Assembly (NCBI GenBank): GCA_943735955.1
Contig: OX030960.1
Span: 9,666,288-9,730,287 of the forward strand
Reading direction: 5' to 3'
Length of the DNA stretch: 64,000 nt
Origin: Piscicola geometra
Taxonomy: Eukaryota; Annelida; Clitellata; Hirudinida; Piscicolidae
Both the position numbers and the translations under genes were made by a program. This document shows positions 49,484-63,689 of this stretch, piece by piece. The notes under the pieces were generated by a model that was not told the origin of the DNA, made no database searches, and was given only the letters and a program-made list of their open reading frames with translations. Positions within the stretch are counted from its first letter, which is position 1. Each line of letters begins with the position of its first letter.

Positions 49484-51290
49484 CTGTTGGCCAAAGCGCT
49501 GAAATCGTTGTCTTGATGTGGTGACACATTTTTTGTTCAGATGATAGTTATTTTATTCAAGGAAAGTACATCCTATTTCGTATTAAAATAGTGGGTTATA
49601 TTTGCGAATATTTGATTGTTGTGGAAGAACAACCTTAACTTCACTTTGAAAAACTCGACGCCACAAGAGAATCTTTGCAGTCTGTGATGACGGGAAGATG
49701 ATTGAGGCTATGAGCATTCATCGGTTGGAAATATTAATTCATCCAATAATAATAAAACAAGAATGGCATGAAAGAAATATAACATTTCATTCTGATCAAG
49801 AAAGTAAATTATTCAATTTTCCTTGAAGCGATCATTTGGCGAACCTTCGTTGATTGGCGAAGTTATCCCATGAGACTCTGATGCTCTGTCGAGTGTAAAT
49901 TAATCTTTTAAAATTCCCTTCAAATTCAATGGTTGAAGAATTTTTTGAATAATTGTTTAAACATATTTTATATTTCTATATATTACTTGGTATGAATTAT
50001 AGCATATAATTTGCTTCAATCGCTTTAAAGGCTTTGAGGCTAGAAGATAACTCAAAAAACAACTATTAGAAAGCAATCCAATTACACTTCCACTAAAATC
50101 TGAGACTTTCAAAAGGTTTATCTCACACAGAGCGGTGTACAATTTCGTGAAACCACTCATGACGTAAGTGAATAAGGCACATCCTCTCTCCATTCGGCTC
50201 CGCGAGACACGGCCAGGGCAGGCGTAAATGCAATTGTATAGTGATATTCTTGCTTTTGAAATGGCTGGAGTAATTGCACACAGCCTGGAAGTTCATCGCA
50301 TGAACGATTTCCAAGCTGAAAGAAGTTTTCTTCTTTTGATTCATTTGCGTGGTTTAAAATTTACTGAAACTCAAAGAAGTCAAGTTTGCTCTCAGAAATT
50401 ACGAAATTTACTATAACTATTTGATTATAATATAATAATAAAAATAATAATAATAATAAATAAACAGAATATAAAAAACTGTTTGGTCAATAAATATCAA
50501 TAGTTTGTTATTCTCTTCCCAACCCTCAGCATCATCAACTCCTAAACCCTGGGAACTTCACAATTTCCACTAGTGACTGAATTAGCTACGAAGAGATGCA
50601 GCTTCCGTGTGCTTTCCATTACTCCACTCCATTACTCCACTCCATTACTCCACTCCATTACTCCACTCCATCACTCCACTACCGCCTCTCAAGCCTGCAC
50701 CAATTAAGCGTTTCATTCTTCTCGAGAGATCTTCCAGCCGCAGGGCAAATGATGATGCTATCTCCTTGCAAAGTAAACCAGCCACAAAAGCTCTTGATTG
50801 ACGTGAGCAGGAATGTTCGTTTAGAATTTGTAATTGGAATATAATTGAAATAATATTTATTTAAAAAATAGTACTTTTTAAAATAATAATACTTAAATAA
50901 AAATAAAAATTATACTTAAAATATAAATAATAATAAAAATAATTAAACAAAACTTATAGGTGTAATAATAGCAACAGAGGCAACAGAACAATATTCAATG
51001 ATTGTTTAGCGTGTTGAACAACTGCGCTGCGACGTTCCTTTTCCTGACGCCTGCCTTCATCACAGGCAGAATTCCATGATGTTTAATTACTTCTTCTTTT
51101 CACTTTTTTTAAATCATTCAAAATATTATCGAGTTTTTATTTATTTTGAATCTGAAAATGTTCATGGGAGAATCGTTTTCCTCTTTAAAGAAACTGATCC
51201 GGATTTTATTTCAGACTTGTCTTGACTTCCAAAATTTTTCGATAGTTTTGGTTTCAAAAGCGAGTCAGAAAGCTTTCTTGAAAAGGAAGA
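49484..51290. other. Non-coding interval, AT-rich
   Basis: No exon could be supported. A short 13-bp tandem repeat (CCATTACTCCACT) occurs at 50623-50680. ORFs at 49957-50193 and 50123-50344 lack recognisable features. This could be an intron of the FN3 gene if its 5' exons lie further right. Confidence 0.5.
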
Positions 51291-51296
51291 GCAGCC

Positions 51297-52000
51297 AAGA
51301 TTCGGATCGAATCGATCCCATGTTTTCAAGATTCAGATCGACTCGATCCCATGTTTTCAAGATTCAGATCGACTCGATCCCATGTTTTCAAGATTCAGAT
51401 CGACTCGATCCCATGTTTTCAAGATTTAGATCGACTCGATCCCATGTTTTCAAGATTCAGATCGACTCGATCCTATGTTTTCAAGATTCAGATCGACTTG
51501 ATCCCATGTTTTCAAGATTCAGATCGACTTGATCCCATGTTTTCAAGATTCAGATCGACTTGATCCCATGTTTTCAAGATTCAGATCGACTCGATCCCAT
51601 GTTTTCAGGATTCAGATCGACTTGATCCCATGTTTTCAAGATTCAGATAAACTTGATCCCATGTTTTCAAGATTCAGAAAAACTCGATCCTATGTTTTTA
51701 AAATTCAGATCGACTCGATCCCATGTTTTCAAGATTCAGATAAACTCGATCCCATGTTTTCAAGATTCAGATAAACTCGATCCTATGTTTTCAAGATTCA
51801 GATCGACTTGATCCCATGTTTTCAGGATTCAGATCGACTTGATCCCATGTTTTCAAGATTCAGATAAACTCGATCCTATGTTTTCAAGATTCAGATCGAC
51901 TCGATCCCATGTTTTCAGGATTCAGATCGACTTGATCCCATGTTTTCAAGATTCAGATCGACTTGATCCCATGTTTTCAGGATTCAGATCGACTTGATCA
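51297..52000. repeat. 31-bp minisatellite, about 23 copies
   Basis: GATTCAGATCGACTCGATCC-containing units with GACTTG, TAAACT and CAGGATT variants. Each unit has paired GATC palindromes. The 31-bp period gives repeated 31-residue peptides in some frames; not coding. Confidence 0.96.
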
Positions 52001-52261
52001 CAGGCCGAATCTTCCCACCACACGCCTCCCTCACATGCACTTCCCTGCTGGAACTCGCGTATTCGAGTAAATTAAAGCGCCTTTGCCGCATCAATGCACT
52101 CGCTCACACGGCAAGAGGCGTCAAAACACCAATAAATCTGATTGCTCCTGCACTGCGAGACAATTATCCACTTAAGTCTGCATTATCGCACAACAACTTT
52201 CCCTTGGTTGCGAACACGAAGCTCTTCAGTTAGGCGTTCAAGTGCTGGTGCTGGGAAGACA

Positions 52262-52441
52262 ACTGACGCTGAGGGTGTGATAGAGTGGGGAATGGAGGTG
52301 TGGGAAAGTGGGAGGATAATAAGGGTGAGATAAAGTGGAGGAGGGTGGGGAGGAGTGAGGGTAATACGGGTGAGATTGAGTGGGAGAGGGTGGGGAGAAG
52401 TGAGGGTGGGGAGGAGTGAGGGTGGGGAGAAGTGAGGGTGC
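52262..52441. repeat. G-rich minisatellite (GTGAGGGTGGGGAGAA type)
   Basis: Irregular G-rich tandem sequence. The following 2.7 kb (52450-55140) is AT-rich; only a short GTGTGTATGTGTGT-type repeat at 53466-53537 was noted. Confidence 0.85.
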
Positions 52442-55151
52442 GAATGCGGCAAGGTTAAGGGCAACCTGTCATCCATGTGTTCACTCGATATTCAATACTG
52501 ATTTGTATTACCATCGATATGTATTATCAATTAATTAATATTTTTAGGGAAAAATACTTTTTTAACTTAATTTACTTTGCGTGCAATTTAAATGTGATCC
52601 AGATAAAGAATCGTCTGAGGTGTAAACAACACTTTTGGAGTGCATCGGAAGCTGCTTTTGGAAAAGAAAACTGCTTGAAAGCTTGCTCTCACCGCTTCGA
52701 ATAAGTCAACAATAAAAGTTGCAATAAAAAATTAGTTAACGACGAGTCGACGCAAAACTGGTTTTTGATTGTGTCGTAATACGCAGATCAAAAAGCTTTT
52801 TGCAACACTTAAAAGATCTGTAAACGGTAGAAAAGTTTTTGAGTCGACAATTTGTTTGAGTGTTCTTACAAAGTCTTGGAGCAAGCAATAAAACATTCAT
52901 ATTAAAAAGTTCTCGAAATTTTATTTATTTATATAAATATTATGTTTTAAAATGGGAAATTCGGGTTTTAATTTAGGTTCACTTACCGTGTCATTGGGTC
53001 TTGTAACGAGAATTGGTCGTGCAGAAGCTGCAAGTGTTTTTACAAATTATTTTTTTTGGAATATTTGGTTATAAAAAGTGAATTAAGAATTTTCGTGACG
53101 GCAGAAACGTGTTGAAACGCAGAAATCTCGATGATAATAAATTCATTAAAAAATTATAAAAGCAAGAAAATGAAAAAAAAGGCGAATGACACGAGCAGGG
53201 CGAATAGGAGAAAGTCTGCTGGTTGCACGAGGCATAAAGTGGTTGGCGTGGTGTGTTTATTGGAAACATAAATCAAGTTCAGTCGACATGGCAATCAAGG
53301 CCTCATAAATTGACGCCTCAGCGCCTCTCTAATGAGGTCTTGTAAAACGCCTCACGCAAGCTCTTGTCACACTACTTTTACATTTAATTCACCATTTTTT
53401 TGCGCCTTCATATGCTACGACGTCTTGCCCTGTTGTTGTTGTTGTAGGTTTGTTGCATCTTTTTGTATGTGTGTTGAAGTTAGTGTGAGTGTGTATGTGT
53501 GTTAAAGTTAGTGTGAGTGTGTATGTGTGTGAATGTGTAGATCTGTGTGATGTCCGCTAATGAAACGTGAAGAGCGAAGCACATGTGCTTGTCTGTTGCA
53601 GCTAGATTGGCGCTAGATAAATGGCTTCTTTGTGAGCTTGATGTCTTTTCGATGGAAGATAAATGCATGCCTTTTGATCAAGATAAAAAATAACTTATTC
53701 GTTTATCATTTCTGTCAATCTCCTCAAACGACTTGTCAGCACTGACTGCTGATTGATTGTTGTTTGTGGCAGTGAACAAGTGTGGAAGAAAGACAGCTTA
53801 AAAATCCATTTGTCTCTTGCTGTCTTGGAGTGGTTGGAGAGGCGGATGATGGAATTGAGTGGTGTGAGAGTAGTTGTAGGTGCTTGGTTTGGAAACCAAT
53901 GTGAATATTCAAATGCGTGGGCTGAAAAATCACTGAATGAAATATATGTTTTTAAACTTTTTTATTCCATTTACTCGTTTTATATAAAATAAACATTTGT
54001 TTAAAGTTTAATTAAACAAAAGTTGAGGAAATCACGAAAGTGAGTGCTGATTTGTCCGCGAGCTGCAGAGTCTTCAATTACTTCTGGCTGATTGCATCAA
54101 ATTCCTACAGAAAAAACATTTTCAGCGATGGAAAAACATTCTTTTGAATTAGTACTTCATTAAATGTTTTGAATGCAAATTTTTTTGTATTTTATTTTAT
54201 GTTTTGATTATAATTATTTGTATATCGTTACTTTTATTGCGTTTAAAGAGGCTGTGTAAACATGCAATTACTGCCACCCGGAAACACCTTCTCATCACTT
54301 TGTAATTATATTTTTTTTACTAGTTTAAAAAGCATTGTTTCTTGCGTATTTTGCATCAAACTATGCTCAAACATTATTTTATTCCAATACAAAACTTTTC
54401 ATTTGATTTCTTCAGCATTATCAAAACACTGGAGTATTTATTTATCGCTGTAACTTTAACTTTATTTTTTTAATCAAACCGTTTTTAATTTAGTTTTACC
54501 TCACATCCAGCGGGGTTTCTAGGAACAAATAAACACTCCAACGTGCAAATTAACTTTTCTAACATACTTTTGCTGACCAGGGGAGAAGATAGGAAGTTTC
54601 GAATCATAAATTTATTTTTTTAAATTTATTTTTTATTTTTTCCACAAGTTCAATAAAGACTTTTGCAATTATTTTCCGAAATGCCTTGCAGCACGCGTGT
54701 TTTGACACATTGGCAAAACAAGCCATTATTTTTCACTCTCTCCTTTAATCAAAGGCAAAACTCTGTTGAAAAAGATCAAATCAAACAGGAGGGAAAGTGA
54801 AAAATGGACAAAATCGATTGCATTTTAATTTCATTTAATAATTATTTGTTTTATTCGTGGTAGCTCTTCACACCTCCTACTACAACAAACTAAAAAGACA
54901 TCTTCAAGGGGCGTCAAACCAAATACTTTTTGGAGCCTCTTTGAACGCCACAACTGCACTGTTGCATGAATGATTGCCGAAGTGAATTTTGATGAATGGC
55001 TTGTCGTTGAGGCATTCAGGCCTGAGGCTTGTCGTCAATTCACAACGCCATTGTCAACGCTTCGTCACAGCAGCTACTACAACAATTAAAGATCTTGTTC
55101 TAATGGACTCAGCTTTTTCATGGCGTGCTTCCTAAGTATCATTGCAACAGA

Positions 55152-56066
55152 AGGTGGCATGGAGGGGGTTTGGAGGGGGTGGCATGGAGGTGGTTTGAAG
55201 AGGGTGGCATGGAGGTGCTTTGAAGGGGGTGACATGGGGGTGGTTTGAAGGGGGTGGCATGGAGGTGGTTTGAAGGGGGTGGCATGGAGGTGGTTTGAAG
55301 GGGGGCATGGAGGTGGTTTGAAGGGGGTGGCATGGGGGTGGTTTGAAGGGGGTGGCATGGGGGTGGTTTGAAGAGGGTGGCATGGAGGTGGTTTGAAGGG
55401 GGTGGCATGGAGGTGGTTTGAAGGGGGTGGCATGGAGGTGGTTTGAAGGGGGTGGCATGGAGGTGGTTTGAAGGGGGGCATGGAGGTGGTTTGAAGGGGG
55501 TGGCATGGGGGTGGTTTAAAGAGGGTGGCATGGAGGTGGTTTGAAGGGGGTGGCATGGGGGTGGTTTGAAGGGGGTGGCATGGAGGTGGTTTGAAGGGGG
55601 TGGCATGGGGGTGGTTTGAAGAGGGTGGCATGGAGGTGGTTTGAAGGGGGTGGCATGGAGGTGGTTTGAAGGGGGTGGCATGGAGGTGGTTTGAAGGGGG
55701 TGGCATGGAGGTGGTTTGAAGGGGGGCATGGAGGTGGTTTGAAGGGGGTGGCATGGGGGTGGTTTAAAGAGGGTGGCATGGAGGTGGTTTGAAAGGGGTG
55801 GCATGGGGGTGGTTTGAAGGGGGTGGCATGGGGGTGGTTTAAAGAGGGTGGCATGGAGGTGGTTTGAAGGGGGTGGCATGGAGGTGGTTTGAAGGGGGTG
55901 GCATGGGGGTGGTTTAAAGAGGGTGGCATGGGGGTGGTTTGAAGGGGGTGGCATGGGGGTGGTTTAAAAAGGGTGGCATGGGGGTGGTTTGAAGGGGGTG
56001 GCATGGGGGTGGTTTGAAGGGGGTGGCATGGGGGTGGTTTGAAGGGGGTGGCATGGAGGTGGTTTG
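55152..56066. repeat. 25-bp minisatellite, about 36 copies
   Basis: GGTGGCATGGAGGTGGTTTGAAGGG-like units (25 bp) with GGGGGT/GAGGGT and GGAGG/GGGGG variants, some 23 bp. Pro/His ORFs on the minus strand are artefacts. Confidence 0.96.
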
Positions 56067-56382
56067 ACTGAATAGGTCCTTGCCTTAACCAATCTTTTCA
56101 TCACAGTCCAAAAATATTCCAGAGAAATCCAGCCAAAAAAGAAACTTTTTTCAATTCTCAACATTCCATTTCAATCGACCGGTTCAGATTTCATTTCCTG
56201 AAGACAACTTTTTAAAATCTTTTTAATGGCATTTGATCTTAAGGTTTCCACTTATATCACTTATAACACTGACAATTAGCATTAATAAATGAATAGAGAA
56301 CCACTAATTGCACGTTGGCAAGCGCCAAATGCTGCATAGTGGAACCTGTTGTTAATGCCTATTATGCTGGATAATGGAGCCT

Positions 56383-56620
<238 letters not shown>

Positions 56621-57189
56621 GAATCGCTCAGAGTGCTGCCTGGCACCAGTCGACACGCATTGTTACAGTCTCATAGTCCTCCTTATGATTACCATTCATT
56701 TAGTTTTAGTCCTATTTCAACTTTTACATTTATTTAAAGTTATTTTAATTTTAATTTTATATTTATGAATATTATTATTATTGTTTATGTTTGTTATAAT
56801 TATTGTTGTTATGATTATTATTGTTCTTATTGATATCACTGCAAAGCCTCGGTACAATTGGCAGTATTTCTTAGACTGCATCGCTGTCAGTAATTTATCG
56901 GCACCATTCGTCATCGAAGGTCGATACGAGCATTCAATCTGCAAGAAGCAAGCAGTCCTGAGTACCATTGCTAAGCCCCAATGTCCTCTCAACATCTCTT
57001 CAACACTTTTCGTATTTCATTCATAAATCAAATTTTTGCAAAATTTATAAATAAACTTTTTCAAATAATTTTCTTTATTTAAATGATAAATCAGCTTAAT
57101 TCTTGGCGTCTGAGGTTTTGAAATGTAATGGACTTTCCATTAATCATTCCACGGCCACCAAACAGCATTGCTGCATTAGCGCCTCTCAT

Positions 57190-57460
57190 GTGACCCAATG
57201 CATCCCTTTCTCCTCCTTCTCTTCCTTCCTTCTCCTTCTTTTCCTTCCTCCTCCTTCTCTCCCTTCCTCCTCTTTTTTTCCCTTCCTCCTTCTTTTCTTC
57301 CTTCCATCTCCTTCTTTTTTAGTTAGCATTCAACCAAATGGCCTTGTTTCTCTTGCTCACACAACCACCTCCCTCACACCACCTTCACACCATCACCCTC
57401 ACACCACCACCACCACCCTCACACCATCACCACCCTCACACCACCACCACCACCAAGTAG
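57190..57460. repeat. CT-rich and CCTCACACCA simple sequence
   Basis: TCCTTC-type polypyrimidine run (57210-57320), then CACCAC-rich sequence. A (GAT)n run follows at 57522-57560. No gene seen from 56620 to 58080. Confidence 0.85.
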
Positions 57461-57519
57461 ACACCCATCTTTTCCCGTGTAATTGAGAGCAGACGAGGCA
57501 CTGATCCAATAATACGTAC

Positions 57520-57560
<41 letters not shown>

Positions 57561-58136
57561 GTGAGCACGACTCTCGATCTTTTGTGCTGTGCCGTGTCTA
57601 GAAAAGTCTCACGGCAAATCATTGAGTTTAAAGCGCTTGTGTGAGAAAACGTTTTACACTTTTAAACAAATATTTGTTATTCACTAAATGAAATTTTGTG
57701 GACATCAAAATGGGACGAATAAAGAAGGACTTTTTTGCAGGCAATATTGCAATCAAGGCCTTCGACTTGATTGTGCAGGGTGTAACAACATTCAGAAGCT
57801 TAAATTCTCAAGCATAAAGTCTGTTGTTCCTTGATAAGAAACTACCTCGCAATTACGCTGCCTACCAAGACTGAAGACTGCTTCAGAGAGATGTGCACTC
57901 GTCGGCTCAGCGAACTGCTAATGCACAGGTGCTCAACGAGGAGCTCAATGCCTTTGAGTGGAGTGGCAATGCGGTGAAATAACTCATTTTAAAATACTTT
58001 TTCAAACAAAAAATAAATTAGAAATCTTGAAAAAAATTGAAAAATAGTTTTTAAAGCGCTATTTATGGCCTTTGTAGAGCAGTAAAGTGAACAAGTTCGT
58101 TAAGACAACAACAGTGCAAGCTTCAACGGTGGGAGG

Positions 58137-59614
58137 GATGGATGGAGGAGAGAATGGAGGAGAGAATGGAAGAGAGGATGAAAGAGAGGATGGAGAAGAG
58201 GATGGAAGAGAAAATGGAAGAGAGGATGGAGGAGATGATGGAGGAGAGGATGGAGGAGATGATGGAGGAGAGGATGGAGGAGAGGATGGAGGAGAGGATG
58301 GAGGAGAGGATGGAGGAAAGGATGGAGGAGAAGATGGAGAAGAGGATGGAAGAGAGGGTGGAGGAGAGGATGGAGGAGAGGATGGAGGAGAGGATGGAGG
58401 AGAGGATGGAGGAAAGGATGGAGGAGAAGATGGAGGAGAGGATGGAAGAGAGGGTGGAGTAGAGGATGGAGGAGAGGATGGAGGAGAGGATGGAGGAGAA
58501 GATGGAGGAGAGGATGGAAGAGAGGGTGGAGGAAAGGATGGAAGAGAGGATGGAAGAGAGGATGGAGGAGAGGATGGAGGAGAGGATGGAAGAGAGGGTG
58601 GAGGAGAGGATGGAGGAGAGGATGGAGGAGAGGATGGAGGAGAGGATGGAGGAGAGGATGGAAGAGAGGATGGAGGAGAGGATGGAGGAAAGGATGGAGG
58701 AGAAGATGGAGGAGAGGATGGAAAAGAGGGTGGAGGAGAGGATGGAGTAGAGGATGGAGGAGAGGATGGAGGAGAGGATGGAGGAAAGGATGGAGGAGAA
58801 GATGGAGGAGAGGATGGAAGAGAGGGTGGAGGAGAGGATGGAAGAGAGGATGGAGGAGAGGATGGAGGAGAAGATGGAGGAGAGGATGGAAGAGAGGATG
58901 GAGGAGAGAATGGAGGAGAGGATGGAAGAGAGGGTGGAGGAGAGGATGGAGGAGAGGATGAAAGAGAGGGTGGAGGAGAGGATGGAGGAGAGGATGGAGG
59001 AGAGGATGGAGGAGAGGATGGAGGAGAGGATGAAGGAAAGGATGGAGGAGAAGATGGAGGAGAGGATGGAAAAGAGGGTGGAGGAGAGGATGGAGTAGAG
59101 GATGGAGGAGAGGATGGAGGAGAGGATGGAGGAAAGGATGGAGGAGAGGATGGAAGAGAGGATGGAGGAGAGGATGGAGGAGAGGATGGAAGAGAGGGTG
59201 GAGGAGAGGATGGAGGAGAGGATGGAGGAGAGGATGGAGGAGAGGATGGAGGAGAGGATGGAGGAGAGGATGGAGGAGAGGATGGAGGAAAGGATGGAGG
59301 AAAGGATGGAGGAGAAGATGGAGGAGAGGATGGAAAAGAGGGTGGAGGAGAGGATGGAGTAGAGGATGGAGGAGAGGATGGAGGAGAGGATGGAGGAAAG
59401 GATGGAGGAGAGGATGGAGGAGAGGATGGAAGAGAGGGTGGAGGAGAGGATGGAGGAGAGGATGGAGGAGAGGATGGAGGAGAAGATGGAGGAGAGGATG
59501 GAAGAGAGGATGGAGGAGAGAATGGAGGAGAGGATGGAAGAGAGGGTGGAGGAGAGGATGGAGGAGAGGATGGAGGAGAGGATGGAGGAGAGGATGGAGG
59601 AGAGGATGGAGAGG
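58137..59614. repeat. 12-bp minisatellite (GGAGGAGAGGAT), about 123 units
   Basis: Purine-only array on the plus strand. Because 12 is a multiple of three and the unit lacks stops, every frame is open: Glu-Asp-Gly-Gly repeats, Met-Glu-Glu-Arg repeats, and Leu-Leu-His-Pro on the minus strand. No splice context or unique flanking coding sequence supports a gene. Confidence 0.95.
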
Positions 59615-59765
59615 CAAGTTTGGGAGGTTAAGGAAACTAGGAAGATTGAGGTGAGGTGGGGCGAGAGGAGTCAGCAAATGTATAAATAAGACTGCTCTTT
59701 GATCGCTGGCATGAGGAATGCTTACTCTCTGCCTTGCGGGAGTTTATTGAAAGTTGATTTAGAGG

Positions 59766-59930
59766 TGTGTGTGTGTTTGTGTGCGTGTGTGTGTGCGTGT
59801 TTTTGTGTGCGTGTGTTTGTGAGCGTGTATGTGTGTGCTTGTTTTTTGTTTTTGTGTGTGTGCTGGTTTTTTTTGTGTGTGTGTGCTTGTTTTTTTGTTT
59901 TTGTGAGTGTTTGTTTTGTTGGGCGTGTAA
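59766..59930. repeat. GT-rich degenerate simple repeat
   Basis: GTGTGTGC and TTTTTGTTTTTGTG words, strongly biased to G and T on the plus strand. Confidence 0.85.
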
Positions 59931-60071
59931 AAAAAGTTTAAAAAAAAGCAATAAAATTTCAATATTTAAAGGTTCCTGGAAGAAAATTATTTCGCGTGTT
60001 GAAAAAAAAATCAAAAAACGTTGAAGGCATTTGGCGACGGCTGAGGCTTGAATGCCTTGGAGTTTATGAGG

Positions 60072-60901
60072 CAACTGAAGAGGCTTGGACGAGGAATGAG
60101 AAGGGGTTGAGGAGGCTTGGAGTGGAATGAGGAGGGGTTGAGGAGGTTTGGAGTGGAATGAGGAGGGGTTGAGAAGGTTTGGAGTGGAATGAGGAGGGGT
60201 TGAGGAGGTTTGGAGTGGAATGAGGAGGGGTTGAGGTGGTTTGGAGTGGAATGAGGAGGGGTTGAGGAGGTTTGGAGTGGAATGAGGAGGGGTTGAGAAG
60301 GTTTGGAGTGGAATGAGGAGGGGTTGAGAAGGTTTGGAGTGAAATGAGGAGGGGTTGAGGAGGTTTGGAGTGGAATGAAGAGGGGTTGAGGAGGTTTGGA
60401 GTGGAATGAGGAGGGGTTGAGAAGGTTTGGAGTGGAATGAGGAGGGGTTGAGAAGGTTTGGAGTGGAATGAGGAGGGGTTAAGGAGGTTTGGAGTGGAAT
60501 GAGGAGGGGTTGAGGAGGTTTGGAGTGGAATGAGGAGGGGTTGAGAAGGTTTGGAGTGGAATGAGGAGGGGTTGAGGAGGTTAGGAGTGGAATGAGGAGG
60601 GGTTGAGAAGGTTTGGAGTGGAATGAGGAGGGGTTGAGAAGGTTTGGAGTGGAATGAGGAGGGGTTAATGAGGTTTGGAGTGGAATGAGGAGGGGTTGAG
60701 GAGGTTTGGAGTGGAATGAGGAGGGGTTGAGAAGGTTTGGAGTGGAATGAAGAGGGGTTGAGGAGGTTAGAAGTGGAATGAGGAGGGGTTGAGAAGGTTT
60801 GGAGTGGAATGAGGAGGGGTTGAGGAGGTTTGGAGTGGAATGAGAAGGGGTTGAGGAGGTTTGGAGTGGAATGAGGAGGGGTTGAGGAGGTTTGGAGTGG
60901 A
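60072..60901. repeat. 31-bp minisatellite, about 27 copies
   Basis: GGTTTGGAGTGGAATGAGGA-containing units with GAGGA/GAGAA variants, very uniform. ORFs of Ser/Thr/Pro/His on the minus strand are artefacts. Confidence 0.96.
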
Positions 60902-61816
60902 AGCACTGAAACGTGATGTGGTTTGCAACCATTCGCACTCTTTCCTCCTTTCTGCCACCTTGATCGCATCAATGCATTATGACACCAAGTGGACTTGGAA
61001 ACATGACACAACACAGTATTCCAACACATTTCAGTAAAGCCTAAAAACTCTAGAAAATACAATACAGCATGATGCAATACAACATGATGCAGTATAATAT
61101 TATGAAAGATTCAAATACAAAACATAAACACTAATGATGACGTAGTGTACAACATGACGCCTCCACTCCTGTCTCAGTACTTCCCCCTCTCACGCCATCA
61201 TCCAATTTGTTTTGCAGAACTTCTAATTTATCTTTCAAGTTTTTTCGAATCTAGTTACTGAAAAAAACTTTTCACAAAAGCTCTTTGTTTTTCTGGTGTT
61301 TCTTTTTCATCCATTTATTCTTTTTCATAATTTAATCTTATTGACAAATAATTAAATAAATTTGAAGAAAGCAAATAAAGGCAAGAATGGAATCAGCTTT
61401 TGGCTTCAAGGAATGTTTTTTAATAAGAGAAATTGCCTTTCGCAGCTGTGCAGTAGCCAAACAAACCATATTTCACTACTTCTTGAAATATTATGTTAAC
61501 GTAAAATTAAAAAATTCATAGTAGTAATAAAAACAATAATAATAATAATTGCACTAAAATCTTAACTTTTATGAATGAATATTGATGAAGCGAGGCTTTC
61601 GGTGATTGCGAAAAGTGCATTGGAATGTTTGTATTTACATGCGCTTGTTTGCGTGTTTGTCTCGCCTGGCTTTGGAAGCCCACACTGTTCGCATGAACGA
61701 GCAAACAAGCTCACCTTTTTGGTTTGTGTTGAATTATTTGCCAAGTATTTTAAATAATTTTAAATTCATTTTTTAGTACTATTAAATGACAAAGAAATGT
61801 TGGTTTAACAATCATT

Positions 61817-62012
61817 CATCCATCCATCATTCATCCATCCACCCATCCGTCCTTCCACCCATCATCCATCCATCCATCCATCCATCCATCCATCCATCCA
61901 TCCATCCATCCATTCATCCACCCACCCATCCATCCATCCATCCATCCATCCATCCATCCATCCATCCATCCATCCATTCATCCACCCATCCATCCATCCA
62001 TTCATCCACCAG
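61817..62012. repeat. (CCAT)n tetranucleotide repeat
   Basis: About 49 units with TCAT and CACC interruptions. It is the complement class of the (GGAT)n run in the dynein intron at 30905. Confidence 0.95.
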
Positions 62013-62091
62013 TATCTTGATTAATGCTTCTACTCTTTAATTAGTCGACACAATGCCTGATCGAATAATCCCATAATGCAAACGTCAAAAC

Positions 62092-62205
62092 GGAATAATT
62101 GCAAGTCATTAGAAAGAAACTTGAGGAATAATTCCAAGTCATTAGAAAGAAACTTGAGGAATAATTCCAAGTCATTAGAAAGAAACTTGATGAATAATTG
62201 CAAGT
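62092..62205. repeat. 33-bp tandem repeat, about 3.5 copies
   Basis: AATTCCAAGTCATTAGAAAG-containing units. Nothing gene-like was seen from 62215 to 63070. Confidence 0.9.
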
Positions 62206-63082
62206 GATTAGACGCCTGAGCGGAAGAAATTAGCATAAGAACGCGCCACAGTGGAGCAGGAATGCTCCTTGGTGAGGTGGCGCAGACCACTCTCACGTGC
62301 TGGCCACACTAAAAGTGGACTCCGCTTCATTCACGCAATGAGGGGTTCCATTGATGGGTTGGACCAATTTAGAAGCTTAACCAATTTATTATATTCAATT
62401 GTTCAAATAGATAAATTTTTCTAACAAAATGTTTGGTCAAGAACGACCCAAGCTGACACCTCTTTACGAGTCCAGTGTGTTTTCGATAGTTGCGCAGCTT
62501 GGAAGTCTTTTAATTCTCACCAACACTCGCAGGATTCATTCTGAAACATGTTTTACCAATCCGAGTTGAAATATCTCTGAAGAATTCAACCCTATAAATA
62601 ATTCACTTTCTTGTCTTCATAACGGCACAGGATCTTGCTGAAGGAATGCATACAATTCGACAATACTCGTCTGTTTATCATTACATTTTTAAAGTCATGT
62701 TCCTGTCTTGATAACATAAATATTGACTGTTTTGTTTACCAATAACTATTGTCTTTTTATTTTAAAATAAATATTTTCTGTGAACTTCTAGCAGCCTTTG
62801 CAAGAATTCTGTTAATAGTTTTTTCTAATTAAACTTGCATACATTTCTGTGTTCCCTTCCTCTCTTAGAGCCCTGATTCTCATGACTGTTTGGAATATAT
62901 TTCATGTTATCTTCAATGAAACAATCATTTTTATTTTCTTTCTTCAAAGCTTCTTGCTGTTATTGAAGTTGTTTCCAGTTGTCTTCGTAGTAATTGTGCA
63001 GTCAAGCTCACTCGAAGCTTCAAGCATTCGGGTCGAGTGCTCGAAGCTTAGAGGTTGTTAATGAAATAAGCATAAGAATCCT

Positions 63083-63192
63083 CATCATCATAATCATAAT
63101 AATCATCATCATCATAACAATCATCATCATCATCATCATCATAATAATCATCATCATCATCATCATCATAATCACAACTAAAATATTCATCA
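63083..63192. repeat. ATC/ATA simple repeat
   Basis: CATCAT and CATAAT words. Similar runs at 63398-63425 and 63519-63616 (ATA then ATG units). Confidence 0.9.
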
Positions 63193-63566
63193 TCATTAGG
63201 AAGATTATCTGATTGGTGGATTAGTGAAACAATAAGATTGGTGTTGTTTTAGTTGACGGACTATTATAAACACACTTTAACAAACATAATTTAAAGATTA
63301 ACCGAAAATAGTAACGATTGTTATTGTTATTGTTATCCGATAAGGACGTGAGGAATGCCAGCTACGTCACTAGAGGCATGCTAATGAGCAGGTGATGACA
63401 TCATCATCATCATCATCATCATCATCCTGCTTCATGCATTCACCTTATTGCACAGGTAACTTCGAGACGGCCTTCCGACTCAATTGCATCGTAAATATCC
63501 CAGTTTATCAGCAGTGTAATGATAATAATAATAATGATGATGATGATGATGATGATAATAATAATA

Positions 63567-63619
<53 letters not shown>

Positions 63620-63689
63620 ACGTATTATTATTTCTGAACAAGCATCCTTATCAGTCTTCAAACTCCCCTGTTTGCTCCTGCCAGAGATT

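Noticed and set aside
50123..50344. Possible small exon upstream of the FN3 gene
   Set aside because: No FN3 pattern, no convincing splice sites and an AT-rich setting.
51146..51774. Repeat proteins over the 31-bp array
   Set aside because: Same peptide appears in shifted frames because the period is not a multiple of three; no codon constraint seen.
58087..59631. Acidic 514-codon ORF (and opposite-strand Leu/His/Pro ORF)
   Set aside because: All six frames are open over a 12-bp repeat; no unique flanking coding sequence, splice sites or start context supports a protein.
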